The notes under the pieces were generated by a model, which was not told the DNA's origin, did no database searches, and was given only the letters and a program-made list of their open reading frames with translations. A program made the position numbers and the translations under genes. DNA of 37,792 bases, from assembly GCA_947624975.1 (NCBI GenBank), contig CANQMP010000018.1, positions 1-37,792 of the forward strand. The letters run 5' to 3'. This DNA comes from Candidatus Gastranaerophilales bacterium (GTDB taxonomy: Bacteria; Cyanobacteriota; Vampirovibrionia; Gastranaerophilales; Gastranaerophilaceae). Positions 1 through 8,417 of this stretch are shown here, piece by piece. Position 1 is the stretch's first letter; each line of letters starts with the position of its first letter.

Positions 1-311
1 CACTTCGACACTATTGCTATAAAATTTTCACTGTGCATGTTACATTGTCTGTGGCGGATGAGCTGCGCTCCCTCTCCTCGAAAGTGACATTTAGTCACTT
101 TCTCGTCGGCAGAGTGCCACTTCGACACTATTGCTATAAAATTTTCACTGTGCATGTTACATTGTCTGTGGCGGATGAGCTGCGCTCCCTCTCCTCGAAA
201 GTGACATTTAGTCACTTTCTCGTCGGCAGAGTGCCACTTCGACACTATTGCTATAAAATTTTCACTGTGCATGTTACATTGTCTGTGGCGGATGAGCTGC
301 GCTCCCTCTCC
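1..311. repeat. 117-bp tandem repeat, about 2.7 copies, with internal hairpin
   Basis: Units start at 1, 118 and 235 with an exact 117-bp period. Units 1 and 2 look identical. Unit 3 matches only to 311 and then changes. Each complete unit carries a perfect 9-bp inverted repeat, GAAAGTGAC / GTCACTTTC with loop ATTTA (80-102 and 197-219), between the flanks CCCTCTCC and GGCAGAGTGCC. The array runs off the left edge of the window. The period is divisible by three, so open frames cross it, but nothing in them looks like a protein family. It is not CRISPR: units are too long and there are no unique spacers. Confidence 0.9.
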
Positions 312-334
312 CCAAACCATAGGGGGCTTTTGGA

Positions 335-440
335 GTTCGGATTTTCTTTGTGTATAGCTTTGTCTGTAAACCTTTGGTTTCGCAGACTCATATCCTTACC
401 GGAACTTCGTCCGTCCGAAAATCCGAGTGCCACTTCGACA
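335..440. repeat. Compound hairpin replacing the hairpin of the third 117-bp unit
   Basis: An outer inverted repeat CGGATTTTC (338-346) / GAAAATCCG (417-425) encloses an inner one: GTCTG and AAACC (362-372) pairing with GGTTT and CAGAC (376-387). Immediately after it the repeat-family flank GAGTGCCACTTCGACA reappears at 425-440. The element therefore sits where units 1 and 2 carry their 9-bp hairpin. No gene is seen in 1-468 apart from these repeats. Confidence 0.75.
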
Positions 441-468
441 TTGTTTTTTGTATTAAATTGTCAAGTCT

Positions 469-1068
469 TTATTTTATTTTCCTAAAAAATTCTTCAGAAA
501 TCAACTGTGAATATTTATCTTTTTCATTCGCCGATACCAACAGCCGCTGTGTACCGTCTTTTGCCTGCACTACCGATACTATTCCGCCAACATCGCCTAT
601 AGGTAATTTTTTTACACGTGCCTCAAACCTTACATAAGGAATACTCGTTCCGTATGAATTCATTACACCATGCTTTACAACACGTAAATCATCCACCGAT
701 AACGCCTGATACTTTACCTTGCTTAATGCCTTTTTTAACTTTTCTTCAACATTGTCGGATTTTATGTCCTCGGTCGTTAAAATAGTTCGGTTGCCAGAAT
801 CCACCACAAACATCTTTTGACCTGATGCCTTATGCTCTGCAACAACGGCATTATATCCGAGCATGCCCGCAGCCTTTTCTATCTCAAATTCATCGCTTAT
901 TCCGCTGAAATCTCCGACTTTCTGTGCCCGCTCAAGCATGACATCCTGCGGCGGATTGAAATACTTCTTAATCATGTTCCCGACTAATTCATTTCCCCCG
1001 AGAGATATGAATCCCGTGACCGCAAGTGTTATTATTAATGCCCTGAATATGTTACGTAAACATCCCAT
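469..1068 (-). CDS. Hypothetical membrane-anchored protein
   Basis: A 199-residue protein of unknown function. Residues about 7-25 form one hydrophobic segment, which could be a signal anchor or signal peptide. The remainder is a soluble, mixed alpha/beta sequence with many Lys, Val and Asp residues and no cysteine beyond Cys3. The ATG at 1068 is preceded by AAGG about 8 nt upstream, supporting this start. The gene is divergent from mutS with only 36 bp between the two starts. I do not recognise a family. The hydrophobic N-terminus suggests that the bulk of the protein lies outside the cytoplasm, but this is inference. Confidence 0.75.
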   Translation of the reverse strand: MGCLRNIFRALIITLAVTGFISLGGNELVGNMIKKYFNPPQDVMLERAQKVGDFSGISDEFEIEKAAGMLGYNAVVAEHKASGQKMFVVDSGNRTILTTEDIKSDNVEEKLKKALSKVKYQALSVDDLRVVKHGVMNSYGTSIPYVRFEARVKKLPIGDVGGIVSVVQAKDGTQRLLVSANEKDKYSQLISEEFFRKIK

Positions 1069-1087
1069 GTTGAAATCCTTATGTAGT

Positions 1088-1093
1088 TATAAT
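1088..1093 (+). promoter_or_regulatory. -10 box of mutS with very short leader
   Basis: A consensus TATAAT lies 11 nt before the mutS ATG, so transcription would begin only about 4-5 nt before the start codon. No Shine-Dalgarno sequence is present. No clear -35 is visible at 17 bp. Confidence 0.55.
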
Positions 1094-1104
1094 ATTATTA
1101 TATT

Positions 1105-3672
1105 ATGACAAAACAAGAAATCAATCTGATTAAATCAACGGATATTAAAATAGAAGATTTGACTCCCGCTATGCAGGAGTATATGAAAATTAAACACCAA
1201 AATCCCGATAAAATCCTATTGTACAGACTCGGAGATTTCTTTGAAACTTTTTTTGAAGATGCCGTAACGATGTCAAAAGAATTGGATATCACGCTTACGG
1301 GACGCGAACAGGGTAAATTCGGCAGAATTCCGCTTGCAGGAATCCCCGTTAAATCCGCTGATAACTATATCGAAAAACTAGTTAAGAAAAACTTTAAAGT
1401 TATTATCTGCGATCAGCTTGAAGACCCGAAATACGCAAAAGGTATCGTTAAAAGAGGTGTTACAAGAATTATTACCTCCGGAACTATTACCGAAAGTTCT
1501 TTCCTTCAACAAAAATCCAATAACTACATCTGTGCTTTGTTTAATGATGTGAAAAATCAGGTTTGGGGCTTTGCTTACGCAGATATTTCTACGGGTGAAT
1601 TTAAGGTTACTCAAGCTCCGTTTGAACTTATTCAGTCAGAATTGGCGAGAATTTCACCGTCGGAAGTCATCGGGCCGTCTGCTAAACTCGAAATTAAACC
1701 GTTTCAAATCGTTCCTGATGAGAAAATTGACCTGCCTGATGAAATAACCTCACTTTATAACTGTTCTAAAATTCCTGCCTCCGTGTTTGATGAAAACTTT
1801 GCACTAAATAATCTTAAAGCGGTTTTTCAAAATGTCGACGCTTTCGGATACGAAAATTGCAAATCAGGTTTCAGAGCAGCAGCAGCTATTTTGGCTTATG
1901 CCTGGGAAAATATGAAAGAAGGTATTCCGAAATTTGAAAAAATTCAGCCCTATGAATTGTCTGAATTCATGATTTTGGATAATGGAACAAGAAAAAATCT
2001 TGAACTTGTTGAAACTTTGCGTGAAAAAAAACGCTACGGCTCACTTCTATGGGCTATTGACAAAACTAAAACTAATATGGGGGCAAGACTTCTTAAAAAT
2101 ATAATCTGCCAACCTTTAAAAAATGTTGATGAAATACTAAAACGGCAAAATTATGTGAGCGAACTTGTTGAAAAAAACAATGTGAGATTTAATCTCTCGG
2201 AAATTTTGGATAGCATTCAGGATATTCAACGTTTTGCAACAAGAATTTCAAACAATACGGCTAACCCCAGAGATTTTATCAGCCTTAAACTCTCTCTATT
2301 TGCTTTGCCTGATTTGATTGATTTAACTTCATCACTGCAAAATAACCCGTTTGAAGAAATTCTGGGATACAAAGATGAAATCGCCGAATACGCCTCTTTA
2401 ATCGACAGAACTATTGATGAAAACTGCAGTAATGTTTTGAAAGAGGGTGGTATAATCAAAGAAGGCGTTTCGGGCGAACTTGATTATTTGCGGGATTTGC
2501 TCAACGGCGGTGAAAAATGGCTAAGAAACTTTGAAGAAAAAGAAAGAGCAAAAACAGGAATTAAATCTCTTAAAGTTGGATTTAACAAGGTTTTCGGGTA
2601 TTTTATCGAAGTTACAAACACTAATCTCGATCAGGTTCCCGTTGATTATATAAGAAAGCAGACTCTTACGGGTGCGGAACGATTTATTACGGAAAAACTT
2701 AAAAAGCATGAAGATGATGTTTTGAATGCGAAATTTAAGTCGACCGAGCTTGAATACAAACTTTTTACCGATTTTAGGGATTATTCAAAAGAATTTGTTT
2801 CTAAAATCCGAGAGATTTCGGAGTGTATTGCATATTGTGATGCTTATGTATGTCTTTCTCAAATTGCCGTTGAAAACAATTTCTGCAAACCTGTTATTGA
2901 TGAGTCTGCGGAATTTATTGTTAAAAACGGTCGTCACCCTGTTTTGGAAAAGATTTTACCGTTGGGTGAATATGTACCGAATGATTTGGATTTGAAATAC
3001 AATTCATGTGATAATTCTACTCAATTTATGATTTTAACAGGCCCTAACATGGCGGGAAAATCAACGTTTATGCGGCAAAACGCTTTAATTGTTATACTTG
3101 CTCAAATCGGTTCATGGGTTCCTGCAGATTTTTGCAAAATCGGTGTTGTGGATAAAATATTTACACGTGTCGGTGCATCGGATGATTTAACTTTGGGTCA
3201 GTCGACATTTATGGTTGAAATGATAGAAACGGCTTATATTCTGAATTCCGCTACCGAAAGAAGTTTTATTCTGCTTGATGAAATCGGAAGGGGAACAAGT
3301 ACCTATGACGGTGTTGCAATAGCCTGGTCGGTAGCCGAATTTATTGCTACTAAGATTAAGGCAAGATGTATTTTTGCAACTCACTATCATGAATTGAACG
3401 TTATGACCAAAAACTATCCGCAGATTAAAAATTATCGAATAACAATAAGCGAAGAAAACGGTCATATTGAATTTTTACGTAAAATAGTTCAAGGCGGTGC
3501 AAGCAAAAGTTACGGTATTCAAGTCGCCAAAATGGCAGGTCTGCCCGCTGTTGTCGTAAATCGTTCCATGGAGCTGATGACGAAAATGCAAAAGGATTAT
3601 TCAAATAACCTGTCCGTTCGTAAACAACGCGTTGATGTGCCTGATGTCCCTCAACTCAATTTGTTTAATTAA
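1105..3672 (+). CDS. mutS: DNA mismatch repair protein MutS
   Basis: The 855-residue length is normal for MutS, the protein that recognises mismatches and recruits MutL. The N-terminal mismatch-binding domain carries the Phe-x-Glu motif at F45-F46-E47, inside GDFFETFFEDA, which identifies a MutS1-type repair protein rather than MutS2. The C-terminal ATPase has Walker A GPNMAGKST at 646-654 and Walker B with D725-E726, followed by GRGTSTYDG. A C-terminal helical tail ends in PQLNLFN. The gene stands alone, with a near-leaderless promoter and no mutL next to it in this window. Confidence is very high. Confidence 0.98.
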   Translation: MTKQEINLIKSTDIKIEDLTPAMQEYMKIKHQNPDKILLYRLGDFFETFFEDAVTMSKELDITLTGREQGKFGRIPLAGIPVKSADNYIEKLVKKNFKVIICDQLEDPKYAKGIVKRGVTRIITSGTITESSFLQQKSNNYICALFNDVKNQVWGFAYADISTGEFKVTQAPFELIQSELARISPSEVIGPSAKLEIKPFQIVPDEKIDLPDEITSLYNCSKIPASVFDENFALNNLKAVFQNVDAFGYENCKSGFRAAAAILAYAWENMKEGIPKFEKIQPYELSEFMILDNGTRKNLELVETLREKKRYGSLLWAIDKTKTNMGARLLKNIICQPLKNVDEILKRQNYVSELVEKNNVRFNLSEILDSIQDIQRFATRISNNTANPRDFISLKLSLFALPDLIDLTSSLQNNPFEEILGYKDEIAEYASLIDRTIDENCSNVLKEGGIIKEGVSGELDYLRDLLNGGEKWLRNFEEKERAKTGIKSLKVGFNKVFGYFIEVTNTNLDQVPVDYIRKQTLTGAERFITEKLKKHEDDVLNAKFKSTELEYKLFTDFRDYSKEFVSKIREISECIAYCDAYVCLSQIAVENNFCKPVIDESAEFIVKNGRHPVLEKILPLGEYVPNDLDLKYNSCDNSTQFMILTGPNMAGKSTFMRQNALIVILAQIGSWVPADFCKIGVVDKIFTRVGASDDLTLGQSTFMVEMIETAYILNSATERSFILLDEIGRGTSTYDGVAIAWSVAEFIATKIKARCIFATHYHELNVMTKNYPQIKNYRITISEENGHIEFLRKIVQGGASKSYGIQVAKMAGLPAVVVNRSMELMTKMQKDYSNNLSVRKQRVDVPDVPQLNLFN

Positions 3673-3696
3673 TTTTTATGTAACGATTTGTAAATA

Positions 3697-3737
3697 AAAA
3701 AACAAAACCTGAAAATCGGAGTTTCCCGTTGTTTTTA
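3697..3737 (+). terminator. Possible weak terminator after mutS
   Basis: AAAACAA (3699-3705) and TTGTTTT (3729-3735) can pair, with an inner GAAA/TTTC helix. The stem is AT-rich and interrupted, so this is only a candidate. Confidence 0.3.
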
Positions 3738-3771
3738 TATATGTAAGTGAGCAAAAAACGAGGGATAAAAA

Positions 3772-4458
3772 ATGACAATCAGATTTGACGGATTTTCAAA
3801 TATCGAGAGAACATCACAAACGGGTAATCAGGTTGATGCCAAACATTTAAACGAAACAACATCTGTTTCATTTTGGAGCGGATATTTTACAAAGGCTCGT
3901 GAAGATAATAACGAAACAATTATTGATTTGCTTCCGCCTCAAAAAGACGAACAATGCCCTCAAGCACAGGAAATTCCTCCCGCTGAGGCATCAAAATTTG
4001 AAATGGTTTCTTTAAATACCGCTTCTCCCTTATACAAAAATGCAAAAATTAAAACGCCGTCAGGCGAAGTTAAATACGATGCAAACGGTTTAATTACGGC
4101 TATTTATGACACTAAGGGACGTAAAACAAAAGAAATTTTCCGTAATCCTGACGGTTCATTGAATTATTATGACGAACATGTTTACGATGAAAAAGGTAAT
4201 GTTTCAAAAGATGTAACTTACAAATCCGACGGAACAATATACGATTATATTGATTACGAATATAACGATTTGGGCAATGTAACAAAGGGCATTATAAGAG
4301 ATGCCGAAGGCAAAGTTACCAACTATTATAATTATGAATACGCAGAATCGGATTTGCCCGAAAGATACATTCTGCGTAATCCCGACGGCTCCGTTAAAGA
4401 GTATTTCGATTATAAACATGGTAAATGGTTTAATGCCGAAGGTGCTGAACAAATATAA
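3772..4458 (+). CDS. Tyr/Gly/Asp-rich repeat protein (YD- or MORN-like repeats)
   Basis: A 228-residue protein of unknown function. After a polar N-terminal 85 residues it contains about four copies of a roughly 26-residue repeat built around 'NPDGSLNYYDEHVYDEKGN', the later copies reading KSDGTIYDYIDYEYND and DAEGKVTNYYNYEYAE. The pattern of beta-strand, Asn/Asp-Gly turn and beta-strand resembles MORN, YwqK-like or YD repeats. It has no signal peptide and no membrane segment. A GAGGGA ribosome site precedes the ATG. A role in binding or scaffolding is plausible but cannot be stated from sequence. It lies between mutS and a MATE transporter and does not appear to share their functions. Confidence 0.8.
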   Translation: MTIRFDGFSNIERTSQTGNQVDAKHLNETTSVSFWSGYFTKAREDNNETIIDLLPPQKDEQCPQAQEIPPAEASKFEMVSLNTASPLYKNAKIKTPSGEVKYDANGLITAIYDTKGRKTKEIFRNPDGSLNYYDEHVYDEKGNVSKDVTYKSDGTIYDYIDYEYNDLGNVTKGIIRDAEGKVTNYYNYEYAESDLPERYILRNPDGSVKEYFDYKHGKWFNAEGAEQI

Positions 4459-4487
4459 AATTTAATTTTGCATAATGTTTGTGTTAA

Positions 4488-4493
4488 GATAAT
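4488..4493 (+). promoter_or_regulatory. -10 box placing the start at the ATG of the MATE gene (leaderless)
   Basis: GATAAT is followed by exactly 6 nt and then ATG at 4500. There is no Shine-Dalgarno sequence and no good -35. Confidence 0.5.
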
Positions 4494-4499
4494 TTTCGT

Positions 4500-5819
4500 A
4501 TGAGCAACAGTTTCAAACATTATGCAAAAGAGCTTTTAAATATTGCACTGCCGATTATCATGGGAAATTTGGGTTTTATCCTGATAGGGGCGGGCGATGT
4601 TTTGATAGCGGGAAGGCATTCAACCGATACTCTTGCGGCAATTTCTATTGCCACAGCGATTACAAATTGCATTCAAACATTCGGAATTGGTTTAATAGTC
4701 AGCGTTTCACCCGTACTCTCCAATTACAGAGGAGAAAGAAAAGATGCGAAAAAATATTTTTATCCGACATTGCGATTTTCCATGTTAATGGGATTAATTG
4801 TCATGCTGGCCGTTTTGGCGTTTATTCCCGTGATTGATTCTTTAAAATTTGAACCGCATCTTGTACCGATGATTAAGCAATACATGTTTGTGACGGCATT
4901 TGCGACATTTGGCGGGTATTTGCATGCTGCGATGAAGGAATTTTTACAGGCGTTTGAAATTGTGATGTTTCCGAATTTGGTAACGGTATTTTCTGTCGTA
5001 TTGAATGTTGTTTTGAATATTATTTTTGTATTCGGGTGGGGTGTAATACCCTCAATGGGTGTATTGGGGCTTGCTCTTGCAAGTTTTATCGTAAGATATT
5101 TTATGGGAATTGTGCTTTTAATTTATTGTTTGAAATTAATGAATTTTAGGGACTATTCCGATTTTGATTATTACAAAAGTCTTATAAAACTCGGCATTCC
5201 GATATCTTGTGCAATACTTGTGGAATTTGTTGCATTCAACAGTATCGCAATATTAACGGGCAGAGTTTCGGGAATTTATGCGGCGGCACAAAACTTGGTT
5301 TGCACTTTAACAACGGTTTCGTTCATGGTTCCGCTTGCAATCTCAAATGCGATAGGGGTTAAGGTCGGTTTTGCAAACGGAGCGGGAAATATTTATGATT
5401 TGAAAAAGTACGCATTTGCGGGAATTGTAATGTCTGTGGGATTTATGGCGTTGAGTGCGATGGTATTTGCCTCTTGTCCGCATTTTCTTGTCGGATTATT
5501 CACGAAGGATGCGGAACTTGTAAAAATTTCCGTGCCGATTATCTATATCCTTGCGATGTTTCAGGTCTTTGATGGGCTTCAGGTGTCATTGTCAGGTATT
5601 TTCAAAGGTATTAAAAAGACGGGAGTCGTTCTTTTGTGTAATTTTGTTGCTTACTGGTTAATTTCTTTGCCGTTAGGTTGTATTCTAGCTTTTAAGTTTA
5701 ATATGAATTTAGAGGGTTTCTGGTACGGACTTTGTTCGTCAGCCGTTATATTGTGCTTTATGATGTCTATTATGCTTGTTAAAAATCTTAAAAGCATGGA
5801 AAAACGGGCTGATTTGTGA
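4500..5819 (+). CDS. MATE family multidrug/toxin efflux transporter
   Basis: A 439-residue integral membrane protein with about 12 hydrophobic segments. It has the internal two-fold similarity and early motifs of the MATE family (N-terminal LNIALPIIMGNLGFILIGAGDVLIAGR, followed by ISIATAI). MATE proteins export cationic compounds or other small molecules in exchange for Na+ or H+ across the inner membrane. The substrate cannot be predicted. The gene is followed closely by ndk, whose own -10 and ribosome site overlap the end of this gene. It probably has its own leaderless promoter. Confidence 0.93.
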   Translation: MSNSFKHYAKELLNIALPIIMGNLGFILIGAGDVLIAGRHSTDTLAAISIATAITNCIQTFGIGLIVSVSPVLSNYRGERKDAKKYFYPTLRFSMLMGLIVMLAVLAFIPVIDSLKFEPHLVPMIKQYMFVTAFATFGGYLHAAMKEFLQAFEIVMFPNLVTVFSVVLNVVLNIIFVFGWGVIPSMGVLGLALASFIVRYFMGIVLLIYCLKLMNFRDYSDFDYYKSLIKLGIPISCAILVEFVAFNSIAILTGRVSGIYAAAQNLVCTLTTVSFMVPLAISNAIGVKVGFANGAGNIYDLKKYAFAGIVMSVGFMALSAMVFASCPHFLVGLFTKDAELVKISVPIIYILAMFQVFDGLQVSLSGIFKGIKKTGVVLLCNFVAYWLISLPLGCILAFKFNMNLEGFWYGLCSSAVILCFMMSIMLVKNLKSMEKRADL

Positions 5820-5841
5820 TATTATAAGTTAAGGAGGAAAT

Positions 5842-6309
5842 ATGCATAAAGAACAGAGAACTTTTATTGCCGTAAAACCTGACGGAGTAAAAAGAGGTTT
5901 GGTCGGTGAGATTATCAAAAGATTTGAAAACAGAGGTTTTAAACTCATTGGTTTAAAAATGCTTGATGTGACTTCGGAAATGGCTGAAAAACATTACGCC
6001 GAACATAAAGGAAAACCGTTTTACGACAGGTTAATCCGTTATATCCAAAGCGGACCTATTGTTGCAATGGTTTGGAAAGGGTACGACGTAATCATAGGTT
6101 CAAGACAAATTATGGGTGCAACATCGCCCGTTGACGCTCAAGTCGGAACTATAAGAGCGGATTTTGCTCTTATTAAAGAGTATAACGTAGTTCACGGTTC
6201 TGACAGTGAAGAAAGTGCCGAAAGAGAAATTGCCATTTATTTCAACGAAGATGAAATTCATGACGAATATGAAAATATGGCTGAAATGGTTATAGAAGAT
6301 TTAGGCTAA
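5842..6309 (+). CDS. ndk: Nucleoside diphosphate kinase
   Basis: A 155-residue NDP kinase, which moves the gamma-phosphate between nucleoside triphosphates and diphosphates through a phosphohistidine. Visible hallmarks are K12 in AVKPDGV and the catalytic H118 in NVVHGSDS, plus GPIVAMVWKG and ATSPVDAQVGTIRAD. A strong AAGGAGG ribosome site lies just upstream, and TATAAG at 5823-5828 is a possible -10. The stop codon overlaps the tgt start as TAATG, so the two are translationally coupled. Slightly longer than the usual 140-150 residues because of an acidic C-terminal tail. Confidence 0.98.
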   Translation: MHKEQRTFIAVKPDGVKRGLVGEIIKRFENRGFKLIGLKMLDVTSEMAEKHYAEHKGKPFYDRLIRYIQSGPIVAMVWKGYDVIIGSRQIMGATSPVDAQVGTIRADFALIKEYNVVHGSDSEESAEREIAIYFNEDEIHDEYENMAEMVIEDLG

Positions 6310-7430
6310 TGCGGGATAACGCTCACGATTATTTTAAATTTGAACTTGTTCACGAATGTAATCAGGCACGTGCGGGTATTCTGACAACTCCGCACGGTAT
6401 TGTTAAAACACCGATTTTCATGCCTGTCGGAACTAATTCTGCCGTTAAAACCCTCACTTGCGACCAAATCGTTGATACGGGAGCTCAAATTATGCTTTCA
6501 AATTCGTATCATCTTTATTTGAGAGCGGGTACAAAGCTTATAAAGCAGTTTGGCGGAATTCATTCCTGGATGAATTGGCATAAGCCTGTGTTGACTGATT
6601 CCGGCGGGTTTCAGGTGTTTTCTCTCGGGCATTTAAATAAAATCGGTGAGGATGGTGTTGAATTTCGCGACCCTAAAGACGGAAAAAAACATTTTATAAG
6701 CCCCGAAATCTCAATGGAAATTCAGCAGGATATCGGAGCGGATATTATAATGGCATTTGACCAGTGTGCACCATATCCTTGCGATTATGAAACGGCAAAA
6801 AAGGCTATGGAAAGAACACATAGGTGGCTTGAAAGATGCTTTAAGGCTAAAACAAACCCACGTCAAGCTCTTTTTCCGATAGTTCAGGGCGCTTTTTTTG
6901 ATGATTTGAGAGAAGAAAGCGCGAAAGTCATATCATCTTACGATGCTGTCGGGTATGCTATCGGCGGGGTGAGTGTGGGTGAACCTTCCGAGATGAAAAA
7001 TCATCTTGTGGAATTTACCGCACCTTTACTTCCGAAAGATAAACCCAGATACCTTATGGGAGTTGGAACTCCCGAAGATTTGCTTGACGGAATTAAACGC
7101 GGAATTGATATGTTTGACTGTGTTTTGCCGACAAGGAATGCACGTCACGGCTCATTCTTTACCCCGAACGGCAAAAAAAATATTAAGAATAAAGAATTTT
7201 CAGATGATGAAAGACCGCTTGTCGAAGGCTGTAATTGCTTTGCATGCCGAAATCATTCCAGAGCTTACATAAGACATTTGTGGCGCTGCGGTGAAAGTAC
7301 CGCTTCTACTCTGCTTTCAATTCATAATATTCAATTTTTGGTTGAATTTTCCCAAAAATGTCGGGAAGCTGTCATCTCTGACAGCTTCGACGAATTTTAT
7401 AATGAATATTATAACAAACTTTTAGGTTAA
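6309..7430 (+). CDS. tgt: tRNA-guanine transglycosylase
   Basis: A 373-residue bacterial Tgt, which exchanges guanine-34 of GUN-anticodon tRNAs for the queuosine precursor preQ1. D97 in DSGGFQVFSLG and the nucleophile D270 in DMFDCVLPTRNARHG are present. The zinc site is C308, C310, C313 and H339. Its start shares a base with the ndk stop. No preQ1 synthesis genes (queC/D/E/F) are in the window, so whether preQ1 is made or salvaged is unknown here. Confidence 0.98.
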   Translation: MRDNAHDYFKFELVHECNQARAGILTTPHGIVKTPIFMPVGTNSAVKTLTCDQIVDTGAQIMLSNSYHLYLRAGTKLIKQFGGIHSWMNWHKPVLTDSGGFQVFSLGHLNKIGEDGVEFRDPKDGKKHFISPEISMEIQQDIGADIIMAFDQCAPYPCDYETAKKAMERTHRWLERCFKAKTNPRQALFPIVQGAFFDDLREESAKVISSYDAVGYAIGGVSVGEPSEMKNHLVEFTAPLLPKDKPRYLMGVGTPEDLLDGIKRGIDMFDCVLPTRNARHGSFFTPNGKKNIKNKEFSDDERPLVEGCNCFACRNHSRAYIRHLWRCGESTASTLLSIHNIQFLVEFSQKCREAVISDSFDEFYNEYYNKLLG

Positions 7431-7440
7431 TTTCCTATAA

Positions 7441-8292
7441 TTAATCAAGAATACCTTCTAAAGGTTCTTCAAGCAATTCAACGGATTCTCTGTTTTTCGG
7501 GTCTTGCATAAGAAAATCGTTTTGCAAAGAGAGTTCAAGAACTCTGCTTTGTGCGACTTTACTTTGTTTGTTCTTTAATTCAAGATAGTTATTTGAAAAT
7601 TCTCTTGCAACTTTGTTTGAACCTCTGACAGAATTAAAAAGACCGCCTAAAAGCAACCCGCATGGTAAATAATACAATCCTGTTTCCGTTATGTCTTTAA
7701 TTGAAGGATGTGTTTTGTCTTTAATACTGATTAATGCATTTTTCGCTCTTGTAATGGTTTTGTTGTTGTTTAAAAATTCACCTGCTTTTTCGGCTGCTTT
7801 TTTCATAAAATTGGGGGCTTTAAGTTTGCCTAATCCGGAAGCACCTTTTTTGACAAGTGAGATAACTCCTAAACCGAGTGCAAAAACTGTTCCGAATGAT
7901 AAAAACGGATGTTGCCGGTTGAAATCATTTACTGTTTTCGATTTCTGTCTGAGTTTTGAATATGCATAAGACATTAAATCGAGAGCACCTAACGTTGCAA
8001 CCCAAAGAGCAGTTGTTTTTAAGCCTCTTGAGGCTCTCGCACCGAGTCCGGTTAAAGTTGCATTGAAGATTTTGGAGGGTCTATTCTCGCAAAGCGTTGC
8101 TGCTGCAAGTCCTGCAGCCGGTGCAGCCGAATAAAACAACAAATTGCTTACTTTGCGGTTTTTCTTCATATTAACATTCTTTTGAGTACGAATATAAGCC
8201 AAAGTTTGAATATCTTTGTCACTCATGTTTATTAGTGCATCAACATTTTTACGTTTCTTGTTGTTGTAAGGAGTTACAGCTGATATAGTCAT
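7441..8292 (-). CDS. Hypothetical membrane protein
   Basis: A 283-residue protein of unknown function. The ATG at 8292 is chosen over an upstream GTG at 8304 because AAAGGTG sits a normal distance before the ATG and would be too close to the GTG. The first 45 residues are polar and basic. Hydrophobic stretches follow at roughly 50-65, 90-110, 130-150 and 205-225, and the C-terminal 45 residues are acidic. A TATAAT at 8318-8323 (minus) with TTTACT 17 bp upstream is a likely promoter. The gene ends 10 bp from tgt in convergent orientation. No conserved enzyme motif is recognised. Confidence 0.72.
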   Translation of the reverse strand: MTISAVTPYNNKKRKNVDALINMSDKDIQTLAYIRTQKNVNMKKNRKVSNLLFYSAAPAAGLAAATLCENRPSKIFNATLTGLGARASRGLKTTALWVATLGALDLMSYAYSKLRQKSKTVNDFNRQHPFLSFGTVFALGLGVISLVKKGASGLGKLKAPNFMKKAAEKAGEFLNNNKTITRAKNALISIKDKTHPSIKDITETGLYYLPCGLLLGGLFNSVRGSNKVAREFSNNYLELKNKQSKVAQSRVLELSLQNDFLMQDPKNRESVELLEEPLEGILD

Positions 8293-8382
8293 ATTTACAC
8301 ACACCTTTCGTATTACGATTATATTCTAATAAAACCCAAAAGTAAAATTTTTTGCATATTTTAGCAAAAATAATTATAAATA

Positions 8383-8411
8383 TTTACAATTTTTAATATT
8401 TTATATACGAT
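8383..8411 (+). promoter_or_regulatory. Promoter of mtaB giving a leaderless transcript
   Basis: TTTACA (8383-8388), a 17-bp spacer and TACGAT (8406-8411) are followed by exactly 6 nt and the ATG. The predicted transcription start is the A of the start codon, and no Shine-Dalgarno is present. Confidence 0.65.
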
Positions 8412-8417
8412 TAGAGT

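Noticed and set aside
1..311. Possible CRISPR array
   Set aside because: The units are 117 bp and identical throughout, with no unique spacers and no cas genes.
33..485. Open frame of 150 codons across the tandem repeats at the left end
   Set aside because: It exists only because the 117-bp period is divisible by three. The sequence repeats itself and has no protein-like features.
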